18,063 nucleotides of DNA from Chloroflexota bacterium (GTDB lineage Bacteria; Chloroflexota; Dehalococcoidia; UBA3495): NCBI GenBank assembly GCA_002716645.1, contig PBBR01000023.1, positions 1-18,063 on the forward strand. The letters run 5' to 3'. How positions within the stretch are numbered: the first letter of the stretch is position 1; every line of letters begins with the position of its first letter. Below the pieces are notes generated by a model that ran no database searches, was not told the origin of the DNA, and saw only the letters and a program-made list of their open reading frames with translations. Shown here piece after piece: positions 1 through 6,524 of this stretch. The position numbers and the translations under genes were made by a program.

Positions 1-105
1 CAGCCAGTGGCTGAAGCAAAAGTAAATGATATGGCTGAAAAACTTCTGTCGAATCCAGTAATTGAAGAATTCACGTATTCGCTGGAAGAGATCGCCATAG
101 ATTAA
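1..105 (+). CDS. purS: Phosphoribosylformylglycinamidine synthase subunit PurS, C-terminal end (partial)
   Basis: The first 34 codons of the window are open and end at TAA 103-105. The peptide carries the typical PurS C-terminus, an 'AEKLLSNPVIEEFTYSLEE' block at local residues 13-31. PurS is the small (about 80 aa) subunit that joins PurL and PurQ to convert FGAR to FGAM with glutamine and ATP in de novo purine synthesis, in the cytoplasm. The 5' part lies outside the window, so start and full length are unknown. The next gene starts 32 bp later on the same strand and may be co-transcribed. Identification rests on a short but characteristic C-terminal motif. purH and purM at the other edge are consistent with purine metabolism but are not in the same operon. 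Confidence 0.82.
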   Translation, partial: QPVAEAKVNDMAEKLLSNPVIEEFTYSLEEIAID

Positions 106-137
106 ATATCAAAATCTGCAAAGGAGTCCAGTAGTAT

Positions 138-1130
138 ATGGCTTTTGAAGAGAACACATTCATATACGTAGGGGCAGAAACATATGGATTGTATCGCCTC
201 TCGCCAGGATCAGACTCCTGGGAATGCCTAACCAATGGACTTCCGGATAAAGTGCAGGTACAGGGACTGATTATCCACCCTGATAATCCTGAGATATTGT
301 TTGCTGGAACTCATGACGGTCCGTATAGAAGCTTAGATAGAGGTAACAGTTGGACACGCTTAATTTATCCCGCAGATGGCCCTAGTGTATGGTCTTTCTT
401 ATTTAAGCCTGGGGACCCCACAACTATGTACCTAGGAACTGCGCCGGGAGAAGTGCATAAAAGCACCGACGGTGGTGATTCTTGGCATAAAACACCCGCA
501 ATAATGGGATCCAATGAATGTATCATGTCATTCCCAACTCGCGTTATTGCGCTTACCGCAGATCCAAACGCGCCAGATGAGATATATGCAGCATTAGAAG
601 TTGCCGGGGTAATCAGAAGTCTTGATGGCGGAGACAATTGGGAAGATATTACTGGATCACTCGCGCCTAGTGAAGATACCCTAGATCTACACGGAATTCA
701 TTGTACTGCTGCTTCACCACACACCGTTTTCATCACTACTAGACAAGGACCATTCATAGGACCTGATAGAGGCAGCGATTGGATACCAATAAATTTCGGT
801 CAATTCTCAGAGATCACATATACTAGGGACCTCTGGTCTGACACCCACATACCTAACGTTCTGTATGTGTCAATTGGCGCTGCAGCTATAAGCGATAAGG
901 GAGCTGTATTCAGGAGCCGTGACCTATTCCGCTCCTTTGAGACAGTCGGAAGTGGGGTTATTTCTAATAGCACAATGATGGCCATTAGAAATAACCCAAG
1001 AGCCCCGCACAACATATTCTGTGTTGCCCGAGCAGGAGAAGCATTTGGTTCCCAGGACGATGGTGCAACCTGGAAAGCGTATCCTCTTCCAGAAACCGCC
1101 AAGGAAGTTAGGGCTCTAGCCGTAGGTTAA
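138..1130 (+). CDS. BNR/Asp-box seven-bladed beta-propeller protein
   Basis: A 330 aa protein made of Asp-box (S-x-D-x-G-x-x-W) repeats of the sialidase/BNR type. Clear boxes lie at residues 65-72 (SLDRGNSW), 109-116 (STDGGDSW), 161-168 (SLDGGDNW) and 305-312 (SQDDGATW). Degenerate ones end at W28, W215 and F267. The terminal aromatics fall at 28, 72, 116, 168, 215, 267 and 312, a period of 44-52 residues. This predicts seven blades filling the whole chain, with no other domain. There is no signal peptide or membrane segment, so it is probably cytoplasmic. I see no evidence for sialidase activity; such propellers often bind ligands or proteins. AAGGAG at 121-126 precedes the ATG. It follows purS by 32 bp, so co-expression is possible. 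The fold call is firm; the function is unknown. Confidence 0.85.
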   Translation: MAFEENTFIYVGAETYGLYRLSPGSDSWECLTNGLPDKVQVQGLIIHPDNPEILFAGTHDGPYRSLDRGNSWTRLIYPADGPSVWSFLFKPGDPTTMYLGTAPGEVHKSTDGGDSWHKTPAIMGSNECIMSFPTRVIALTADPNAPDEIYAALEVAGVIRSLDGGDNWEDITGSLAPSEDTLDLHGIHCTAASPHTVFITTRQGPFIGPDRGSDWIPINFGQFSEITYTRDLWSDTHIPNVLYVSIGAAAISDKGAVFRSRDLFRSFETVGSGVISNSTMMAIRNNPRAPHNIFCVARAGEAFGSQDDGATWKAYPLPETAKEVRALAVG

Positions 1131-1168
1131 TAGAAAACTGGTAAGTCTACTGGGCCCTACGTTTTCTA
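1131..1168. terminator. Bidirectional terminator-like hairpin between convergent genes
   Basis: An inverted repeat TAGAAAAC (1131-1138) / GTTTTCTA (1161-1168) begins immediately after the propeller stop codon. The stem can continue with GTA (1141-1143) / TAC (1158-1160) after a 2-nt bulge. Both arms end in TTTTC-rich sequence when read outward. The propeller gene (+) and thioredoxin-fold gene (-) converge here, so it could serve both. The T-tract is short and interrupted. Confidence 0.5.
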
Positions 1169-1194
1169 TCAATCTTATATGATTCGACCCATTG

Positions 1195-1776
1195 TTAAAG
1201 GTTTGCTTGTAAGAGAGCTATTATTTCCGTCACCGTAGCTTGCTGCCATTCTCCAGCTTTGGCTCCGGTCCTATTACGCCGTTCCCGACCAAACTCTTGG
1301 TCCGTAATGTCAGGATTTTCGTCCCTTATTTGCTGTTCAATAACTCTTTGTTCCTGAGCTGCCACTTCTGGACGTTCGATCCAGTGACATATGTATTCAT
1401 GTTCACTGGTATAAAAAACTGCCACTGGAATCGACATATATTTCCCTTCTTTCAGAAACTCATTCATAATGTCTTCATGAGAGTCCCGTGGGAATATTTT
1501 CATATCCCAGCCAGCTGCCTCTGACATCCTAGCTAAAACTGGCAAACCTCGTACCACATCTCCACACCAGTCTTCGCCTATAACCATCATCTTGGACGGT
1601 CCCTTGGGATTAGCTGCAATATCTTTTAAGGTCTTTGACTCTTCGTCGTTAACCTGAAATTTATCGTAAAATTCCTGAAATCTTGCTTTGTTAACATTAA
1701 TTTGGCCTATATAGTCTGAGTATCCAAATCCTTCTAAATATCTCTGAGGTGTAACAACCGTACTTTCACTCGCCAT
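1195..1776 (-). CDS. Thioredoxin-fold protein with a single-cysteine WCGDV active-site motif
   Basis: A 193 aa protein resembling the Thioredoxin_9-type family (a 'WCGD' motif after a beta strand, then a cis-proline loop). The N-terminal 60 residues are helical. The MVIGEDWCGD stretch at residues 64-73 holds Cys71. The second redox cysteine expected at position 74 is Val, so it cannot act as a dithiol oxidoreductase in the normal way. The cis-Pro motif SIP is at 115-117. A charged C-terminal tail (about 133-193) contains a possible helix rich in E, Q and R. The ATG is preceded by AAGGGAG, 7 nt away. It follows a glutaredoxin gene on the same strand by 72 bp. Likely cytoplasmic; it may bind thiols or act as a monothiol protein. 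Fold assignment is good, activity uncertain. Confidence 0.75.
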   Translation of the reverse strand: MASESTVVTPQRYLEGFGYSDYIGQINVNKARFQEFYDKFQVNDEESKTLKDIAANPKGPSKMMVIGEDWCGDVVRGLPVLARMSEAAGWDMKIFPRDSHEDIMNEFLKEGKYMSIPVAVFYTSEHEYICHWIERPEVAAQEQRVIEQQIRDENPDITDQEFGRERRNRTGAKAGEWQQATVTEIIALLQANL

Positions 1777-1821
1777 TTCACTACTCCCTTAAACTAAATG
1801 TGCAATCAGTTTACTCTTTGG

Positions 1822-1836
1822 CCGACCAACGGTCGG
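1822..1836. promoter_or_regulatory. Perfect GC-rich inverted repeat (possible operator or hairpin)
   Basis: CCGACC-AAC-GGTCGG is a perfect 6+6 inverted repeat in an otherwise AT-rich gap between the glutaredoxin stop (1849) and the thioredoxin-fold start (1776). G-T wobbles and one T-A pair could extend it by up to three pairs. It lacks a T-tract, which argues against a simple intrinsic terminator. The sequence resembles operators of some TetR-family repressors, but no regulator gene is nearby. Its position would let it control only the thioredoxin-fold gene. Confidence 0.3.
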
Positions 1837-1848
1837 TTATCCAATTTC

Positions 1849-2064
1849 TCAACCAGTTTTACCTTGAAACCCAATTTCAACTTTTCCATCAGGATATAAA
1901 ATTATTGGAACCGAATCTCCATAGTCCAAAGCTTCATCCAGTGTATCCTGACTTTGATCGACCCGTCTTTCTTCATAATCCACCCCTTCACGACGCCATG
2001 TCTCCCTCAAAAGATCACAGGCAGGGCAGACTGTAAGTGTGTATACGATTGGTATATCGGCCAT
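1849..2064 (-). CDS. Small glutaredoxin-family protein (CPAC active site)
   Basis: A 71 aa protein starting MADIPIVYTL. The redox motif CPAC follows the first strand at residues 13-16. A VPIILYPDG segment near residues 52-60 supplies the cis-proline and GSH-site loop typical of glutaredoxins and NrdH-like proteins. The open frame extends 41 codons further upstream (to 2187). I prefer the ATG at 2064 because it starts at the glutaredoxin first strand and has GGAG and AGGA just upstream; the extra residues match no glutaredoxin. It would reduce disulfides in the cytoplasm, probably with glutathione or a thioredoxin-reductase-like partner not seen here. The thioredoxin-fold gene lies 72 bp downstream. 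The ABM-fold gene upstream is divergent. Confidence 0.78.
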   Translation of the reverse strand: MADIPIVYTLTVCPACDLLRETWRREGVDYEERRVDQSQDTLDEALDYGDSVPIILYPDGKVEIGFQGKTG

Positions 2065-2134
2065 TCCTATCTCCAGACCATCAGTTTCGGAAATTCTACA
2101 TCCTATTTCGAGACGTGTCACCACAGCTATTTTC

Positions 2135-2163
2135 TTGTATCCCGTCATGTGCATAGATATAAT
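2135..2163 (+). promoter_or_regulatory. Candidate sigma-70-type promoter for the ABM-fold gene
   Basis: A consensus -10 TATAAT at 2158-2163 is preceded after 17 bp by TTGTAT (2135-2140), which matches only the TTG of the -35 consensus. The predicted transcript starts near 2170, giving a leader of about 36 nt with AAGGAGG just before the ATG at 2206. Confidence 0.45.
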
Positions 2164-2205
2164 GACGCTGGCTATGAGGATATACACCAGATATAAGGAG
2201 GGAAA

Positions 2206-2535
2206 ATGATAGCCCTAGTAGTGACAATCAATATCAAGCCCGGATTTAAAGATCAATTCATGGCATCAATGATGGGAGACGCACGAGGTTCAAACAATGA
2301 TGAACCGGGGTGCCTAAGATTTGATGTTCTTCAAGATAACGAAGACGACAACCAGATCCACCTATACGAAATATATCAAGATGACGCGGCCGTCGAAGCA
2401 CACCGCAACGCACCACATTATGTAAAATGGAGAGAGGAGTGCAAAGATTGGTTCGCTACTGAAAACGTACGTAGATTAGCTACACCAGTCTATCCGCCTC
2501 CCGAAAAATGGGAAAAACGTGCTCCAGTAGACTAG
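2206..2535 (+). CDS. ABM-fold putative quinol monooxygenase (YgiN-like)
   Basis: A 109 aa protein of antibiotic biosynthesis monooxygenase type, a dimeric alpha/beta ferredoxin-like fold. The opening strand MIALVVTINIKPG, the segment CLRFDVLQDNEDDNQIHLYEIYQD (given here only as residues 36-59) and the downstream 'EAHRNAPHYVKW' helix (69-80) follow the family pattern in order. The histidines and aromatics of the small substrate pocket are plausible but not diagnostic. Members act on quinols, haem or small aromatics without metal cofactors; the substrate here is not readable. A strong AAGGAGG precedes the ATG. It sits alone between divergent glutaredoxin and convergent aminotransferase genes, with a hairpin after its stop. 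Confidence 0.8.
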   Translation: MIALVVTINIKPGFKDQFMASMMGDARGSNNDEPGCLRFDVLQDNEDDNQIHLYEIYQDDAAVEAHRNAPHYVKWREECKDWFATENVRRLATPVYPPPEKWEKRAPVD

Positions 2536-2551
2536 TCCAGATAATATAAAC

Positions 2552-2578
2552 AAAGGATGGGCTAAAGGCCCATCCTTT
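2552..2578. terminator. Strong intrinsic-terminator hairpin, probably bidirectional
   Basis: A perfect 11-bp stem, AAAGGATGGGC (2552-2562) with GCCCATCCTTT (2568-2578), closed by a 5-nt TAAAG loop. It lies 17 bp after the ABM-fold stop and about 70 bp beyond the stop of the opposing aminotransferase. The right arm ends in TTT on the plus strand. On the minus strand it continues TTTGTTTATATT, so it is at least as good for the aminotransferase. Confidence 0.75.
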
Positions 2579-2647
2579 AAAATATCCGTAACAAATCAAT
2601 TACCACTTCTGATTTAAGACATACCATAAACTTTCAGCAGGTTCTAA

Positions 2648-3979
2648 TCACATATTTCTCAACAGAACGTTTCTAAACGTTTCCGAAAATACTGCAACTT
2701 CAGCTTCCTTTGTCTCAGTTGACAGAGCTCCTACTAAATTAGGAGCCACTAGTATACCCTCGTTCATAAGTCCTAGAAACACTCGATCTCGTAATCCGGT
2801 ATCACAGTCAGCAATGTCACGGTAGTTCTGTATCTCATGACCTACAAAATGAATTCCAAATAGAGAACCTATACCAGTAATTTGGGCAGGGACCTCTAGG
2901 TCAATACAGATATTATGAATCTCAGAACGTAATCTTTGCCCGTGCATTTCTAATTCTTGGTAGACTCGTGGGGTCAGATGATCCAAGGTAATAACTCCAG
3001 CCAACATAGAGACAGGGTTTCCATTGAACGTGCCTGCATGGCTAACTCTAGGCCCGAACCTAGGATCGTACAACTCCATGATATCCCTCCGACCACCAAA
3101 AGCACCAACAGGAAATCCGCCGCCGATTATCTTACCTAGGGCAGTCATATCCGGAGTTATATCATAATGAGCCTGACAGCCTCCTGGGGAGACACGATAA
3201 CTAATAACTTCATCAAAGATTAATACTATTCCATGTTCTTGGGTGAAACTGCGCAACATAGATAAAAATTCATGCGTTGCGGGAACCATACCAACTGACC
3301 CCATGACTGGTTCTACAATTACTGCTGCAAGATCGCTGCGATGGTCTTGTAAGATGTTGAGAGCTACTTCTGTATCATTAAATGGCAATACAATCACTTG
3401 ATCTAATATTTCACTAGGCAACCCTTCACTCGCCGCTAATGGTTCCGGTGAATCCATACTGCCTGCTTTTGAGACATCTACTCTTACACTTACAGATACA
3501 GAGTCATGAGTGCCGTGATAACCACCTTCCACTTTTGCAAAGGACGTTCGACCAGTAAAAGCTCGGGCTGCTCTAATAGTGTTTAAAGTTGCCTCCGTAC
3601 CAGAATTAGTGAATCGAACGAGATCTAAACTTGGTATCCGCTCACATAAACTCCGAGCCAGTTCAACTTGGTGAGTGTTGGGAGCATTGTACCCAACACC
3701 ATTTTCTAATTGACTCCGAACTCCATCAATAACGGGTTGGAAACCATGGCCCAGTATCATAGTCGTCATAGTATTTATGAAATCTAACCGTTCACATCCA
3801 TCAATATCCGTAACTATCGCTCCCTTGGCAGACTCAATAAAGATCGGATATGGTCTCCAATAGATAGAATTCCTACTATCTCCCCCGGGTAGATACTCAC
3901 AAGCATTATCCCAGTAAGCTTTACTCTTCGGAGTTAACTCCAAGTATCTGGATAATTCATCGTTAGTTGAGTGCATCAT
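2648..3979 (-). CDS. Class III PLP-dependent aminotransferase, glutamate-1-semialdehyde aminomutase-like
   Basis: A 443 aa fold-type I PLP enzyme. The phosphate-binding NSGTEA motif lies at residues 125-130. The PLP-ring Asp is in FDEV (D256). The Schiff-base lysine is K283 in LGKIIGGGFPVGAFGG. HAGTFNGNP follows at 314-322. An N-terminal arm contains the YLPGG motif common to GSAM-like enzymes (near 29-33). GSAM moves the amino group of glutamate-1-semialdehyde to 5-aminolevulinate, but the GTFNGNP loop and low context support fit the broad 'aspartate aminotransferase family' better. It may act on another amine or keto acid. The frame is open to 4060; I chose ATG 3979 because GAGGACGTGGGA precedes it and the family N-terminus fits. 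No tetrapyrrole genes are adjacent. Confidence 0.82.
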   Translation of the reverse strand: MMHSTNDELSRYLELTPKSKAYWDNACEYLPGGDSRNSIYWRPYPIFIESAKGAIVTDIDGCERLDFINTMTTMILGHGFQPVIDGVRSQLENGVGYNAPNTHQVELARSLCERIPSLDLVRFTNSGTEATLNTIRAARAFTGRTSFAKVEGGYHGTHDSVSVSVRVDVSKAGSMDSPEPLAASEGLPSEILDQVIVLPFNDTEVALNILQDHRSDLAAVIVEPVMGSVGMVPATHEFLSMLRSFTQEHGIVLIFDEVISYRVSPGGCQAHYDITPDMTALGKIIGGGFPVGAFGGRRDIMELYDPRFGPRVSHAGTFNGNPVSMLAGVITLDHLTPRVYQELEMHGQRLRSEIHNICIDLEVPAQITGIGSLFGIHFVGHEIQNYRDIADCDTGLRDRVFLGLMNEGILVAPNLVGALSTETKEAEVAVFSETFRNVLLRNM

Positions 3980-4114
3980 TCCCACGTCCTCATAACAAGT
4001 GGCCAAGATTATACTACTCAGATAGGACATACCAAAGGGGCATGCAGTGCAGAGTGCCAAATTTTTGCACCCCGAACCATCTACCCCTCTATAGTCTATT
4101 CCCGATATAAGTTT

Positions 4115-4402
4115 CTAAGTGGTAACAGTGTTTCTCGGTAATTCCTTAACCAATATATTTGACACTAAAAACACTGATTCGTCCGACCGATGAATCGCAA
4201 ATTCTTGAAAATCATCTTCTACCACAAGATATCGCGACATAACATCTTTCATATCATTTTTTAGAGCGTCCATGATGTCCGGCGACACGTCCATACGGTC
4301 TCGCATCAAAACCATCTGCAGGCGCTCTCTTGCTGAAATTTTGCTGGCAACAATCCTCGTCTGGTCCCGCTTGGCAATTACCCATTTTATTAGTTCACGC
4401 AT
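4115..4402 (-). CDS. minE: Cell division topological specificity factor MinE
   Basis: A 95 aa MinE. The N-terminal amphipathic segment (MRELIKWVIA) is followed by the anti-MinCD helix containing ARERLQMVL near residues 23-31. The C-terminal topological domain includes DALKNDMKDVMSRYL and a VEDDFQEFAI strand, then a hydrophobic strand and a short tail. MinE stimulates MinD ATPase and drives its oscillation, which keeps the division inhibitor at the poles. I place the start at ATG 4402 because GAGGTG lies 9 nt upstream and the length to the ERLQ motif matches the family. An in-frame GTG at 4414 would add four residues. The start overlaps the minD stop by 8 bp, so translation is probably coupled. 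It is the last gene of minCDE. Confidence 0.9.
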   Translation of the reverse strand: MRELIKWVIAKRDQTRIVASKISARERLQMVLMRDRMDVSPDIMDALKNDMKDVMSRYLVVEDDFQEFAIHRSDESVFLVSNILVKELPRNTVTT

Positions 4403-5213
4403 GTGAGTAAGCACCTCTATTCATTCCCATGATTTCTTTAACTTTACCCATAATACCTGTTTTAGGGTCTAGATCCATCAATGGAACATCATCTCCATCT
4501 ATTCTGGCAGTAATACGTGAAAACGCTGCTCCTGAAACAGCTCGTTTATCATGTATTACTGGGACTCCTTGGTTAGTTGCTGTTATCAAACGATCATCTG
4601 CAGGAACCATTCCAAGAACTTCTACGGCCAACAAATCAACTATGTCATCCTTGTCCATCATCTCACCCCGTTTAACCATTCCAGGCCGTATCCTGTTGAT
4701 TATTAGCTTGGGGTTATGAATTTCTGCAGCCGCCAGTAAACCAATCACTCGATCCGCATCACGAATTGCAGAGACTTCCGGAGTAGCTACAATTATGGCT
4801 TCTTCAGCAGCAGCAATAGCGTTCCTAAATCCTTGTTCTATACCAGCAGGGCAGTCAATTAACACGTAGTCAAATTCACTTTCAAGTTTAGAGCAGAGTT
4901 CCTTGACTTGTTCTTCAGTGATACAGTTCTTGTCCCGAGTTTGCGCAGCCGGTATCAGGTATAGATCCTGATTGTTCTTATCTTTAATCATACCTTGATG
5001 CATTTTGCAGTTGCCTTCGATTATGTCAACTAGATCATATACAATACGATTTTCTAATCCCATAACAACATCAAGGTTTCGTAATCCGATATCAGTATCT
5101 ATAACAACCACTCTGTGCCCTCGCATTGCTAGTCCAGTACCAATATTGGCAGTAGTTGTAGTTTTTCCAACGCCACCCTTACCTGACGTGATTACTATGG
5201 TTCTACCCTTCAT
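4395..5213 (-). CDS. minD: Septum site-determining ATPase MinD
   Basis: A 272 aa ParA/MinD-type ATPase. The deviant Walker A motif GKGGVGKT is at residues 11-18, with the signature lysine. The switch region contains DTDIGLRNLD (near 39-48), and Walker B-like LIDCPAG near 113-119. The C-terminus (GIMGKVKEIMGMNRG) fits the membrane-targeting amphipathic helix. ATP-bound dimers bind the membrane and recruit MinC; MinE triggers release. The preferred start is ATG 5213, with GGAGGGG 6 nt upstream; a GTG five codons earlier is in frame. It overlaps the minC stop by 11 bp and the minE start by 8 bp, so the three cistrons are tightly coupled. Confidence 0.94.
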   Translation of the reverse strand: MKGRTIVITSGKGGVGKTTTTANIGTGLAMRGHRVVVIDTDIGLRNLDVVMGLENRIVYDLVDIIEGNCKMHQGMIKDKNNQDLYLIPAAQTRDKNCITEEQVKELCSKLESEFDYVLIDCPAGIEQGFRNAIAAAEEAIIVATPEVSAIRDADRVIGLLAAAEIHNPKLIINRIRPGMVKRGEMMDKDDIVDLLAVEVLGMVPADDRLITATNQGVPVIHDKRAVSGAAFSRITARIDGDDVPLMDLDPKTGIMGKVKEIMGMNRGAYSHA

Positions 5214-6267
5214 ACAATACCCCTCCACTGTACCCAGAAAACCTCCCAGTGTATGTCGTTACATATATTGAATTACGCCGGATGAAGGCTATCTTAGGCT
5301 TACTTCCTCTCGATTTATTCTGTTTGGATTTCTCAGGAGAGACTCCCCCACAATCGCTAATTTGTATTCTGTGAGAATTCAAATTTGACGCTACTATTAC
5401 TGACTGTGTATCTCCACTAGCACCAGCATGAGCAAATCCTCTAAGATTTCCGAAAATGATTATGTCTCCGTCAGCAACTAGTTGCGCGCCAGGATTTACA
5501 TCTGCTAATACAACTATATCTCCAGGGTATTTAATAACCTCACCTGAGCGACATGTAGTCTTTATAAATAGTGCTTCATTTCTGCGGTAGGCATCTATCA
5601 GCTCTTCCGTTTTGTTACTTGACTTAACCTCTACGGGTTCAGATTCATCTCTAATTGGAAATCCGACGAGATCATCTAATTTTTCTTCATCGTCTTCCAT
5701 AATCTCCGAAATATCTGAAGATACATATTCGGTATCGTAATGCAATTCCCCATCAGAATAGCCAGTAGCTTTAATCAATCCATCCAAATACTCTGGCGTA
5801 TCTGGGAGGTCGGATTCAGAGCTATCAGTATCTACAGAGGAATCATCTACCAAGTCAATCTCATCATTTTCTATATGGCTGATAGTATCTAAATATGTGG
5901 CTGGATCGTTATGTTGAATTACAATCGCCTGCTGTGGCTGCAATTTTCTTGAAGGATCAGCTAAATCTACCCCGAATCCATTACGTTCCGATAGTGCTTC
6001 AGACAATACAAACGGATCACACCAAAATCTGGCTACTGTAACATCCGATTCCGATTCAATGATTTCCTTTATTTTCTGGATCTCGTCCTTAACCAGGATC
6101 CGTTGCCCCACATTTACGTTTATAATCCCAGTCGAATACATAAAACGATTAGTAACTAAATGGTCATGCAGATGTTGGGATACAACAGAAATATCTTCAA
6201 TATCATCTATTGTGAGATTAACTGTGCTCCCTCGGCCAATAACTTTAACTAGACTCGTTTCGAGCAT
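5203..6267 (-). CDS. minC: Septum site-determining protein MinC with a long acidic linker
   Basis: A 354 aa protein, long compared with typical MinC (about 220-270 aa). Residues 1-110 form a divergent MinC N-terminal domain (VKVIGRGSTVNLTID at 7-21), the FtsZ inhibitor part. Residues 237-340 form the C-terminal beta-helix, with RSGEVIKYPGDIVVLADVNPG at 240-260 and LVADGDIIIFGNLRGFAHAG at 263-282, which dimerises and binds MinD. Between them, residues 133-222 hold 32 Asp/Glu against 5 Lys/Arg, a disordered-looking acidic linker. The end, GRFSGYSGGVLYEG, is a glycine/tyrosine tail. The ATG has no clear Shine-Dalgarno, but the N-terminus fits the family. First gene of minCDE. It overlaps minD by 11 bp. 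Confidence 0.86.
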   Translation of the reverse strand: MLETSLVKVIGRGSTVNLTIDDIEDISVVSQHLHDHLVTNRFMYSTGIINVNVGQRILVKDEIQKIKEIIESESDVTVARFWCDPFVLSEALSERNGFGVDLADPSRKLQPQQAIVIQHNDPATYLDTISHIENDEIDLVDDSSVDTDSSESDLPDTPEYLDGLIKATGYSDGELHYDTEYVSSDISEIMEDDEEKLDDLVGFPIRDESEPVEVKSSNKTEELIDAYRRNEALFIKTTCRSGEVIKYPGDIVVLADVNPGAQLVADGDIIIFGNLRGFAHAGASGDTQSVIVASNLNSHRIQISDCGGVSPEKSKQNKSRGSKPKIAFIRRNSIYVTTYTGRFSGYSGGVLYEG

Positions 6268-6381
6268 AAGGCTGAATTAACCCTACAACACTATTACTTG
6301 GGAGAATCTGTGCATGGACTAATAATAACCATAAAAGTTGCAACCACCCGACGCACTCACTTCCCACTAAGTTGCTAATAA

Positions 6382-6411
6382 TTTATATCAAGATCACTTT
6401 TTTTAAGTCAA
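6382..6411 (-). promoter_or_regulatory. Candidate sigma-70-type promoter of minCDE
   Basis: On the minus strand, TTGACT (6406-6411) is followed after 18 bp by TATAAA (6382-6387); each differs from the consensus at one base. Transcription would begin near 6375, leaving a leader of about 108 nt before minC. The rest of the 257-bp gap (6268-6524) shows no gene, and no clear terminator for the MFS gene. Confidence 0.55.
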
Positions 6412-6524
6412 GGACAAAGGATACCCATTTTCCACAATTTCTTCAGACTGCTCTACAGAACGCCGATAATCAAGGGTACCCAAACAGAGTCACGTGATAC
6501 CTTAAAAGCGTCCTATCATCAATT

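Noticed and set aside
138..1130. Sialidase function for the Asp-box protein
   Set aside because: Asp boxes are structural. The FRIP motif and arginine triad of sialidases are not seen.
2065..2187. 41-codon N-terminal extension of the glutaredoxin
   Set aside because: The extension matches no glutaredoxin feature, and the ATG at 2064 has a ribosome-binding site and begins at the first strand; the region also holds a divergent promoter.
2648..3979. Calling the aminotransferase hemL
   Set aside because: The fold and lysine motif fit, but the loop before the substrate site reads GTFNGNP and no tetrapyrrole genes are nearby; only the broader family is supported.
6474..6497. Two nearby 8-bp palindromes, GGGTACCC and TCACGTGA
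   Set aside because: Perfect 8-bp palindromes are expected many times by chance in 18 kb, and neither sits at a convincing promoter or terminator.
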